DNA from: Chromera velia
Taxonomy: Eukaryota > Sar > Chromeraceae
Reading direction: 5' to 3'
DNA: 63,723 nt
NCBI GenBank assembly: GCA_018398765.1
Contig: JAHBMJ010005835.1
Location: 1 to 63,723, forward strand
Below, one piece after another: positions 39,937-49,918 of the stretch. The translations under genes were made by a program, and so were the position numbers. Every line of letters starts with the position of its first letter. The first letter of the stretch is position 1. The notes under the pieces are model-generated. The model saw nothing but the letters and a program-made list of their open reading frames with translations, did not search any database and was not told where the DNA came from.

Positions 39937-42311
39937 ATGAATCGACGAGAGAAGAGAAGAGTAAAGCGAGAGAAACGCCTCGCCCAACTGTCGCCTGAGA
40001 CGAGGCAGGCCCTTCTGCAGGCGGAACCTCAGACTGTTGCGTCTTTGCCTGCGTTTGAGATTGTGTGCAAGGGTCCAAGTCTGAAGCCTTCGGAATCCTG
40101 CGAAGTCATCAAGAACGATCAATATGAGGGAGCTTCCGCTTTTGTCAGTCTCCTTGTCTTTCGGTCTTCGTATCTTCTTGTTACGGGTGAACCCGCTGTC
40201 TCAATCGTCCTTTCTGTCACATTTTTTCCTGCAATGCGTTGTCTACACGTGTGGTGGAGACATGAGTCTTTCTTTCGTATGTGAATGATCTGTCAATTGT
40301 GCAGGCAAGCACTTTTGGGGCGAATGTCGTTCTGATTCGGGTCGAGGAAGCAGAAGAGCTCTTGGGGTCATTGATGGACAGATTCAAGGAGCTGAAGGTG
40401 TGTCAGTGCAGGACACAGGAAGTGGAATGTGGAGATGATCAGAAAGCCGCAAGACGGACGAATGGCAGAATACGCTACGCTGGTTGCTTATCTCCCCTTG
40501 CACCTGATTTACTCCCCGTCTCTGTTTCCCCCCTCACGCCTTTCTCATCCGATAACTCCCCTTTCCATCCGGTCTTTGTGCCTGGTTCGCTGTTGTGCGC
40601 GCATCGTGCCTTTACAATCCCACGATCAGTCATGCGGGCCAGTGGAGAAAGTCTGCACGTGTGGATGGAAGAGAAACCCTGTCTCCTGGCTTTGCAGGCC
40701 TCATACGAGGAGAAGAAGGCCAGATTACAAGAGCTGGAAAGAAAGGTGGAAGAGGCAAGACAGCGACCTGCAAGTGGTCGTGTAACCACCCACGCTCTCC
40801 CCAACACCAGATTCCCCCCCCGCCCTCAGCATCTAGACAATTTGCGTGTGCATGGGGGGGGCTCTCGCGCTGTCCAAGTACAACCGCAGTCCCTCAGACA
40901 GCACCCGGGGGGGGCGGATGGCGTCCCTGCACCCTACCCAGCGGGCCGGCCTTTTCAAGCCCCCCCTTCACACGGGGCTGCCCGGTACCCCCCTCCGGTT
41001 GTTCCCTTCCCTCCTCATGCCAACACAGACCAAGTTGACATGTACCCCCCTTCCACGTCAGCAACGACGACTGCTGCAGCGCCAGGAGGAGGTTGGACTA
41101 CCTCGCCCCCCCCTGATTCGAATCGCAGAGACGTCCCTGTGGTTGCAACTGTGACGATGCCCCCCGCTTATCGTGGCACGCGCACACGCCCGTCCTCTGG
41201 TCTATCTCAGTATCAGCAGACGGAAGAAGAGCAAACTTTCGGGGGCCACCCCAATGCACCAGTTTTGGACCAACGCCCAATCACTCACGTAGATCCCGGC
41301 ACTATTCCTCCTCCTCCAGCCCACGCCCCTTCCCAAATCATCCGACCACCTCCTGTGTCCCCCCTCCCTGTGCACCAACGCTCTCTGTCATCCGACGCAT
41401 TCGTTCCCGCACCAGCAGCCTACGACCTCCCCCAGCGTTCAGAGCCAGTGAGCCAGCCACACACTGGGGGGAACACTCATCTTCTGCCCTACTCAAAACA
41501 AGCTGAGGGGGGCGGCAACAGAGCTGTGCTAGCACAACACGAGTCTGGAGCTTTAGGAGCCCCGTCGGTACCCGTTTCCGCTTCCCCTTCTTCCTCCCCC
41601 CCCCAACGCACCGCTACCAGCGACCACCAGCAACAACCCCGCAACCCCTCAGTTGCACATCAGCATTCGGACAACGGATGGACGGAAAAGCAGGGGTTTG
41701 CAGTTGGTCCCCCCCCAATTGCTCTCAGTATGGGCGGTGAGGGCGGTACCGCACTTGGGGGGTGGAGCGGCAACACTTCAGCTGAGGTGCATCCCAATGC
41801 AGGTGCACAGAGAGGGGCAGAAGATGCGGGCGTCCAACACAACGCAAGAGGGAGAGCTGTCCTGCAACAAGTGCATTCACAACCAACAGCCCCGAACGCA
41901 CCTTCTCCTCCCCAAGGTCAAGTGCCTCCGCAGGGTGTCACGGCTCCTTCCCTCTTCGTCTCGGATACTGACGAGACCTTGGTGGTGCACCTGCAGAGCT
42001 TCCGCCACTGTGTTGCCGCGGGTCTGACAATGCTTCCTCAGCTCACAAGTTCAACCGGAGGCGCAGTTTCCAATCCCCCCTCAGCACCCAGGGTGGACTC
42101 CCACAGCTTTGGGGATAAACACAAGATCGAGGAGCTCCTCCAACCGTCCCATGCCCATGAAGGAACGGGCCCGGCGGGGGGGGGGGAGAGGATGCCGCCG
42201 CCGCCTTCGTCCAAAGGTCCTCTGAGCAGGCCCCAGAGTGCCCAGGCAAGGGGGGGCAAACACGAGGAGAATGAGCGAGAGACGGGAGGGACGGGAAAGG
42301 AGTCGATTTGA
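39937..42311 (+). CDS. Proline-rich disordered protein with short coiled coil, three exons
   Basis: Exons 39937-40143, 40305-40397 and 40698-42311, with GT-AG borders and both introns phase 0, give about 637 aa. The start is the first ATG in the frame (MNRREKRRVKREKRLAQL, strongly basic). Residues 70-100 (ASTFGANVVLIRVEEAEELLGSLMDRFKELK) and the start of exon 3 (SYEEKKARLQELERKVEEAR, about 102-121) look helical and may form a coiled coil. From about residue 125 to the end the protein is low-complexity, rich in Pro, Gln, Gly, Ser and His (APSQIIRPPPVSPLPVHQ and similar), without enzymatic motifs. Near the C-terminus SDTDETLVVHLQSFRHCVAAGL (about 541-562) is the only other stretch that could fold. 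I recognise no family. A scaffold or RNA-associated role would fit but is a guess. Confidence 0.6.
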
Positions 42312-42744
42312 ACACGGTCTGTCTGCTTTGGCTGCAAGTGAATGAAGGCGGGAGGGAAGAAAGGCGTGGGGGGTTGGTTCAACAACATAACGCATTCTCT
42401 CTTCGGGGAGGGCTGGGGTGACTAACTTCTTTGCCTTGTTCAAAAAAGGAAAGGAAGAATATGACATGACAGTGGCCGCCTCGTAGGCAGCCGCCCCTGT
42501 CTTTTTAGAAATTCAATGAAGGAGGGAAGGTGTGCTCTCTCTCTCGTTTACCGGCCGACACCTGATTGTGTCTCTCGGGTTGTTCCGTTTGTGTCAATTT
42601 TTTCTTTGTGCGTTGACTGACTGACTGACTGACTCATTTGTTCTTTGTGCAGCAGTAGAAGTGCGAGTGACTCGGTCAGATTGAAGTGCGCACTGAGCAG
42701 AGGGAGGAACACAGAGATCTGCAGGGTGATGGGGGTGAATTGGT

Positions 42745-42783
<39 letters not shown>

Positions 42784-43514
42784 GTCTGGTGGATTGCGTA
42801 CGTAGATCGAGAGCTTAGACGGAAGGGAGGAAGATCGAGTTCTGCAATCCTTCAATCATCATACACATCCATTCGTCGGTGCTCTCTGAGAACTCAGCAG
42901 AAACGGACTAAAGCTCTGAGTTTGGTCTTCCCTTTTCTTTTCTTTCTTCTCTGTGTTTGTGTGGGCGATGAAGCTCGAATCCGTCTATGCAAAAGAGGAG
43001 GGTGACTGACGTGATTGGTGGTTAGAATGTTTGTCCTTTTATTAGTTTGTTCCCCCTCTTTCTTTCATACAATCTCTCTCTTTCTCTCTCTCCCCAGTCC
43101 TCCTCAGCCTTTTCTTCTCTCTCTGTGCCCTTTCTTTCTTTCTTTTCTTTCTTTCTCTTTCTCTTCGTTTATTTGTTTGTTTGTTTGTTTCTCTCTTCTG
43201 GACGAGATTTACCTTCCTGCTCTTTATCCTGTCTGTCTCTTCTCTGTCTCTTTCCTTGTTGTCCCTTTCATCTCTCGCCAGCTGGATTGATTTGAATCCT
43301 CTCGAAGGAACGAATTCAAATGCACAAGAAAAAGAAAGCAAAGCAAAGTGACAGACAAGGCAGGTAGGTGGCTCTGCTGTAGAAAGAGAAAAGGCCTTCC
43401 TGCCCGTCTGCTTGTCTGTCTGTTTTCATTCACTCACTCACTCGTTTCGTTTGAGCAGTGAAAGAAAATAAATGGGTCCTCCCTCAGGGATGTTTCCAGG
43501 TCAGGAAGTAGAAC

Positions 43515-43548
<34 letters not shown>

Positions 43549-45125
43549 GCAGGCAGTCGAAACGACGGGAGAGGAAGCCGCATAATATGATCGAGGGTGC
43601 GTGACAAGGGCTCCCTCCCTTGACTTACTCAACGTCGTATCCTTTTGGCTCTTCTCTCTCTTTCTATATATATGTGTGTGTATGTGTGTGTGTGTGTATG
43701 TGTCTCCAGCTCACCCTACCCTACCAGGAGACTCGCAGTGCTCGGGAAGGGAAAACGAAGAGGAGAGACCAAGAGGGCATGCACTGCTTTTTGTCGTCTC
43801 ATGGTGATAATGAGTCACACAGCAAGAGAATACAGAGAGGACAGAAAAGCACAGAAAGGCGTACATAGATGCCCCTCCTCTCCCTCTCTCTGGCGACATC
43901 AATCGACACAACCGCTACATCTCACATCTGTGCGTGTGCAGTATCATCCATGCATCCATGCATCCTGATCGATGGAAGGCGGGGAAAGGAGATGTATCGG
44001 AATGGGGGGATGAGATTGTATGAGAAGTGCCGATCGATAAATCTTTCGATCTGAGGGAGTCTCCAAGAATGTAGGCAAGAAAGAAGGAAAGAAAGGAGAG
44101 AAAGAACGAAGGGAGGAATCGAAGGAATGGGAGAAAGTGCCGGTAGTGTTTGGCATTCGTCATGAGGAGAAAGGGGCAGGTAGAGACAGGGACAAAAAAA
44201 GGCGCGCAAAGGGAGGCGAAAAGGGCACCGGGAGGGACCGCCTCGGCAAAGGGTGTCGCAAACCCGTAGTGGCAGAGGGATGGAGGCAGTACTGTCTGTC
44301 TTTCTGTCTCTCCGTCTGTCCCTCCCCCCGTCTGGATGCTGTCCTCCTTGGCGGGCAGACAACCCGTGCACCTTTTTTGTCTCTCCGTCTGTCTGTCTGC
44401 CTTCCTGTCTCTCATTTTCGGGCTGGACTGTATGGCCTTGGGCATGTCTGTCTGTTAGCGGAGCCTTGTTCAAAAAGAGCTTCAAAAGCAAAGAGGGAAG
44501 CAGGGGAGAAAAGCAACGCAATCGGCGAAAGCATCGGGGTTCTATTTCTTTTTTTTATCTATTTGCAGGAGGACTGAGGGGGAAAAGGGAAGGAAAGAGC
44601 AGAGAACTTGAAAGTGAAGCTGGACTAGAGACGGATATTCGGAAAAGGCTGGAATTGTGAAGGAAGTTTCCTCCCACACAAACGAAGGAAAGAAGAGAGA
44701 GAAGTGAAGGCAGGAAAGGAGGCGGAGCGGGAAAACGATTTGCATTCCCGATTATTCCTTCATTCATCTACCTTGACAACGTGCAGAACCAAGCTTTGTG
44801 TTGTAACGTGACAGCTTCTGACGGCTCCTTGTCTCAGTCTTCTCCTTTACTTTTCTGCCACCTTTCCTTCTCTTCCTCGTTCTCTGCATTTCCAAGAAGA
44901 CAGCGCAGAACGGCCCTGCTGTAGCCAGTCCAGTCCATTTAATTTCTTCGTTTCCCTTCTGCCGATTTCTCCCTTTTCTCTTCATTTGCCCTCACGCGTT
45001 CACGCGTACGCAAACACACGCACACGCACAGAGAGGGAGAGAGAGGGAGGGAGGTTCAGATCGTTCCACGGAAGGGTCAAGGACTTTGTCTTCCTTTTTC
45101 TTTCTTTCTGTTTTTCTTTTTTTTT

Positions 45126-45156
<31 letters not shown>

Positions 45157-46433
45157 GTGCATAAAACGGAGAATTCAGGGACTGGTGGGTAGATTTGGAG
45201 CAGCCTTTGAGACGCTGTCAGTATTGTCTCCCAAAGGACTGATTAGCTTTATCGACTTCGATTCCCGAACCGATGGTGTGATCCGTGGTAATGAAAGAAA
45301 ATGGTTCCTCGCTTTGATACAAATCCGACAGCGCCACTGCTGAAATTTCTTATTTGATTGAACGCTTGGAAGGCCAATAGCGCCGCTCCACATTTCTTAA
45401 GCAAGCCGCTCTGAGCTTGGGCTTCAGCTTGTCTGTTTCTGCACGTGTGCATGCACATTTTTTGCTTTCTGTCTTCCAGGTTGAATTTTCAGTTGCATGC
45501 GTGAGGAGACCACACGCTCCGTTCACTTACGATTGTTTGTGCTGCACATATGCCTTCCGGCTGCTGCTGCCGCTGTTTATCGCTGGTGCACGCACATGTG
45601 TTTATGGGTCCAAAGCGAAGCTGGGGGGGGGGCGCTGATGTCTTGAACAGACGCCAGAAGCCGAGACAGTCAGGCCTGAAATTAACGCATTCGTCACAAA
45701 TAAGTGACACGGTGACGCCGTCTCCGTAAATTGAAAAATGCAGGCCTACCATCATAATGACTTTCCAGGGACCCGAAATTATGGCGAAATACTGCCAGCA
45801 TGCACCCTCTGAAGTGTTCAGAAGATTTGGAAGGCTTCATTCTTCAATCAAAGCCCTGCAGACGTTGCCATTTACAAATACCGTGTACGCCAAGGTCACA
45901 GTGGCAAGGTGTGCAATAGGTCGATGGCGATAAAGAAGATATGAGGCCTTTATAGCTCAGTGATGTACGTTGTTCAAGGCTGAGTTTTGTATCTTCTATA
46001 GTTCAGATATATAGATATTAGTTCTTTTCAGCCTTTACAGAATTGACGAACGATTCACCGTTCTTTCAATTTGTTTGCTATACAGCTTGTTTGTTCACTG
46101 GTACTCGCCTAAAGCTATGAAGGTACTTTTTTATTTCCTAATCAAATGACCAACAAATTAAGGTATAGCCTTTGGATCAAATGACCCACAAAGTTACATA
46201 GATTTGATACCATATTATACAGTAACCATAAAGAAAACTAAGTTTTTAACCGACCGGGAAAGTTATGCCCCCTGGATCAAACCTAACCGACAAAGTTACC
46301 GTCGCCTTACCGAGTACCGATCACTAGACCGATCAACAGATCGACAAAGTTACGCCAACGGATCAAAATCTTCATAGCTTTAGGGGGGTATTCACTAGCT
46401 TTAGTCTATCATTTTAGATAAATCACAACTAGA
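42312..46433. other. Long intergenic, mostly low-complexity
   Basis: No gene I can defend. It contains GA tracts (42749-42785, 43519-43547), T/C-rich stretches (43050-43260), CTTT (45120-45160) and the intron-like repeat at 42797-43096. The frame 45086-45343 includes FGAAFETLSVLSPKGLISFIDF, which might be an isolated exon, but nothing around it joins cleanly. Confidence 0.5.
42797..43096 (+). repeat. Intron-like repeat, second copy
   Basis: 42852-43040 matches 17560-17368 (minus strand). The segment upstream has GTACGT at 42797 and the segment downstream has a pyrimidine tract ending ctccccag near 43096, so the block could be bounded by splice-like signals, as its partner is inside SET intron 2. 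No exon was identified on either side. Confidence 0.55.
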
Positions 46434-46441
46434 ATCATAGT

Positions 46442-47678
46442 TAGTGACCATGTTTGATTTGATTTGATTTGATTTGAGGTAGGGCTTAAGCTCAAATCAA
46501 ATATCCAGTCAGGGAGGACCTAGTGTTTAAAGACTTATCAAATACGATCAAATATTTGATTAATATGACTTTCAACCTCAAATATGAAGGTCTCGAAAAA
46601 ACTTTTGCAAGCACCGATCCGTCACGCATGCTGATTCAAATGAAAAAACCTAAATCTTGATGGTTTGCTCTCAAAAAAAAAAAACGTTTTGAGCTGCACT
46701 GAAATTAACGTTTCACCCCCTTTTACTTCATGCAGAGGTAAACCAATCAGCTGAACGTTTTCCCGAACAGCTGTGTTGACTTTTCTGGTGCTGGAACATC
46801 TTTTACGGCCCCCTTTTTGAGCGTCTGCAAACATTTTACACCCCATAAAGACATGTCATACAATTCGACAGGGTCGAACGGGAAGAAGGAGGCATTTGTT
46901 TTTAGAGCCGGGTACGCAAAAAAAATATGGTCCGTGCAAAAGGGGGTAAATGTGATTCAGTGTCGGCCCTGGCATGGCACAGAGGGTAGCCGAACTTACC
47001 AACTCTAGATGCTTAGCTGCCCAGAAACAGGACGGTTTCAACACCAACAGCAATAGCAAACGTGTACGTGGTTCTCCGTCTCACCCCGTTGTCATCTCTC
47101 CGCAACCGAATAGAAGCCCAGGAGCACCCACTCCTGGAAAGCCGAAAAGCCAGAGAAAAAGCTCTCAGCAGCTCCCACCACCGATCGATTCGATTCACAT
47201 TGAAGAAAGTGATCATGAAGAAGAGGAAAAGGAAGTGCCATAAAGCTGAGTGATTGTCACCTCAATTTAATTTATTTTGGTACGTGTTCTAACTTTATCG
47301 TATCAACAAAAAGTCATATGCAATTTCAAATCTATCAATTTTACGTTCTTAATCTCTATTAGTACTAGAGTGAGTCTCAGTGACTAGTGTATATACACTG
47401 CCACACAGGCATATTTTTTTTACGGAACTGATAAGTTATAATTTTATATATATTTTTTTAAATTTTTGAAACACACATCAGAAATGTTCTGATAACTATT
47501 GTCATGAGAAAAATGATCAGAGTGACAGTAAGTCAGTAACTCAGTGAGGAACCCTAAGAGGTTAACCTCAAATCTTACCTCAAATATCAAATATTTGAGG
47601 TTGAAGCTCAAATCAAATCAAATCAAACCAAATCAAATCAAATCAAATCAAATATAATCAAATCAAACATGGTCACTA
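46442..47678. mobile_element. hAT-like non-autonomous element, 8-bp target duplication
   Basis: A 1,237-bp element with inverted ends TAGTGACCATGTTTGATT at 46442 and the reverse complement ending GGTCACTA at 47678, extended by (TTTGA)n/(TCAAA)n subterminal repeats. It is flanked by a perfect 8-bp direct repeat ATCATAGT (46434-46441 and 47679-47686). The TAGTG start and the 8-bp duplication fit the hAT superfamily. No transposase is present. The interior holds a short plus-strand frame of unknown origin (46974-47243). Confidence 0.82.
46974..47243 (+). CDS. Small open frame inside the hAT-like element, unknown
   Basis: 89 codons from ATG (MAQRVAELTNSRCLAAQKQD), with a Pro/Ser/basic middle (SPQPNRSPGAPTPGKPKSQR) and an acidic end (ESDHEEEEKEVP). 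It may be a fragment of a host gene captured by the element, or chance. An upstream frame (46817-47008, CKHFTPHKDMSYNSTG) overlaps it. No family was recognised and no splice signals are obvious. Confidence 0.25.
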   Translation: MAQRVAELTNSRCLAAQKQDGFNTNSNSKRVRGSPSHPVVISPQPNRSPGAPTPGKPKSQRKSSQQLPPPIDSIHIEESDHEEEEKEVP

Positions 47679-47852
47679 ATCATAGTGACTACTAGTCACT
47701 ACAGGTGTGGCCGGTACGTACATGATTGATACTATCAGATCATCATCATGTTAATCATGTAATCAAATAATCAGAAGTACTTAGATTTTTTTTATTGATT
47801 GATGAGTTTCCACTTAATTTTGGTAATAAATACTAATAAAATAAACACTTGC

Positions 47853-47898
<46 letters not shown>

Positions 47899-48375
47899 AA
47901 TTAATAGGTTCCACGCTAGGTCACTGGCAGGCTTCCCGTAGCTTCCTTTGGGATTTGGCGTCGCTAAATCTAGGAATCAGACTAGGATTTAACCTTTATT
48001 CAATCAATCAATCAAAAATCAACCTGCTATCTTCATCTGCTTAATTTTTCTAGTATGTTTTCAATCTCATTCCTACCTCCCTGAACCTAAATGTCACTTA
48101 TGTCACTTAAAAAAATATTATTAAGATGATCTCTATATCTATGGCATCTTTTTTTAAGAGACCGTCCACGCCTGCAGTGTAGACGGTCAAGACACCGTCC
48201 AGATATGCAGGCCATAATGCGGCTTTGGCTTTTAAGCATTCTCTCACTAAAAGAGGACACCATAAATGATCCGTGCCTGCGGCACGGACTTTCAAGTTTA
48301 TTCAAAAATGTGGTTTGAACTTTCAATACGCCCGGGACACCATGATAACTCAACTCTAGGCATCACCATTCAATT
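47679..48375. repeat. GATT microsatellite and hairpin satellite monomers
   Basis: (GATT)n runs at 47857-47898. At about 48160-48300 lie monomers with the hairpin GTCCACGCCTGCAGTGTAGACG-type core and TTTCAAG spacers (ccgtgcctgcggcacgg), related to those at 23795, 54960 and 58106. No gene seen. Confidence 0.6.
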
Positions 48376-48700
48376 TAGGGTAAAAGTCGGCCCACCCTAT
48401 AAAAGCTATAGTAAAAAAAATTGGTAAAAGCTGATTTTTTACTTATTTTTTCATTTTTAACAAAAATTTAATACTAATTTTTTTCAAAAAAAAAAAAAAT
48501 CGTTAAGTTTTCAAAATCGGTATGCACCTGCTTATATCTATGATAGAGAATCATGTTTACAAAGTTTCAGACCCACTAGATAAATCAAAAAAAAGTTAGG
48601 GTTCATAAAAAAAAAATGATACTAATTTTTTTTTTCTAAAAGCTTTTTTACATACAAAAAAATTAGTACCAATTTTTTTTATCTTTTCATAACCTTCGTG
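48376..48700 (+). repeat. Left arm of an inverted repeat pair
   Basis: The stretch from 'ccctataaaag' through poly-A/T-rich 'ttttacttattttttcattt' to 'gttagggttca' is the approximate reverse complement of 54475-54705. Similarity is about 75-85% over some 230 bp and is broken by A-tract length changes. A related 'aaaagtcggcgccctata' motif recurs at 58771. Confidence 0.6.
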
Positions 48701-49254
48701 CATGTTGCCCCACACTACGTCAAAGAAAGCTGTTGGCGTTACCCTTTTGTTTCTTTTCATTTCTGATTGCGTTGGGCTTGGTGCTGTTTGTGGTTGTTGG
48801 TATTTGCATGAATTGATCGTTTCAATGCATGTCGGTTACACTGTTTACTGCTGATTTAATTATGCATGCCTTGTGATGTTTGCATTTCGTTTGTGATTGC
48901 TTGGTCACTAGCGTAAACAATGAGTGGTTTAAGGCACCCATCTTTGCCAGCTAGGCATCATAGCGAAAATAATCTACGCACGCGTGTTGGCATGCGAAAA
49001 ATTCAAGCAGCGATCAGTGTATGGGCGCATGCGATACCTGATGTCAGCGTTTAAAAATTGACCGGGGATTGAATGCACATATGCATGAGAGTGGTTTCTT
49101 GAGCTTCTACACTATAAGTGGTATGTTGGTCTTCTTCCCCTTGTCAGTCAAATGCTGAAGACAAAGAGGTGAAGAGACAAAGACTGCCTGCACAGTGAAA
49201 GCAGAATTAGACAAAAAGCCATGATGATGATGTTTATTTTTATTGTATGAATGC

Positions 49255-49918
49255 TTTTCAAACTTTATGAACATGATTACCCTATGAAATTGGGGTATAA
49301 ATGGGGTGAATGGGGGCAAATTAGGGCCTATTTCACCCCATTTCCCTAAAATGTGATACATTTTTTGCTAGGCGCCGGCTAGAGAAAAAAAAAAAAAAAG
49401 ATCCTCCCAAACCCTTTACTTTTTTTCTTTTTTTTTTCTGTATCAGTCAAACAACGGTTCAAGTGTTGTACAAGTGTTGTTTCTGTGTTGCACAACTGTT
49501 GCTAAGTGTTTTCAGGGTTGAAAAGTAAAAAAAAAAAAAAAAAAAGATTTCCTTAAATCACTTATTTTTTTTTTTTTTTCTAGCCGGCGCCTAGATTTTG
49601 TAACTGATAAAAACATATTATCTAGTCAAAATAAGGTGTGTTTCTAAAAGTTTGGGACTTCTAAAATCTAATTTGGTAATTTAAAACATTATATGATAGC
49701 TTTTTCATAAATTAATATAAATATAATTGGAAATTTGGGTGAAATGGGGGCCCCAATTCCAGAGCAAAATTTTTTATGTAATTTCCGGGGTGAATTGGGG
49801 TGAAATGGGGAAGAATATTTTTATATATATATAAAAAAAATAGTGAATGACTTTTAAAGTATTTGAAATGAGTAGAACAACGTTAAACGGTTTTTATAAG
49901 CCTAATTTGAGCTTCATA
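49255..49918 (+). repeat. GGGGTGAAATGGGG repeat, left part
   Basis: AT-rich repeat marked by runs of 'ggggtgaaatgggg' (49280-49345 and 49735-49815). It continues as 'atttgaaatgagtagaacaa' to 'gcttcata' at 49918, where the reverse-transcriptase insertion begins. A paralogue without that insertion lies at 53864-54040. Confidence 0.75.
49368..49594. mobile_element. CTAGG-ended MITE within the repeat
   Basis: 227 bp with inverted ends ctaggcgccggctaga (49368-49383) and tctagccggcgcctag (49579-49594), a perfect 16-bp pair, each followed inward by long A or T tracts. The flanks ATTTTTTG (left) and ATTTTGTA (right) suggest, but do not prove, a target duplication blurred by T-tract slippage. The CTAGGCG start is shared with the element at 22764. 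Confidence 0.75.

Noticed and set aside
42958..43020. Possible C/D snoRNA or tRNA-like B box in the conserved 60-bp core
   Set aside because: GCGATGAAG and GACTGACG look loosely like C and D boxes, and gctcgaatcc like a Pol III B box, but the terminal stem, spacing and A box are not convincing.
43915..44521. Minus-strand frames of 176-199 codons
   Set aside because: They are rich in Ser/Leu/Phe and Arg/Gln/Thr from T/C and GACA-like repeats; overlapping frames are equally open and no splice-compatible or domain-like segment is visible.
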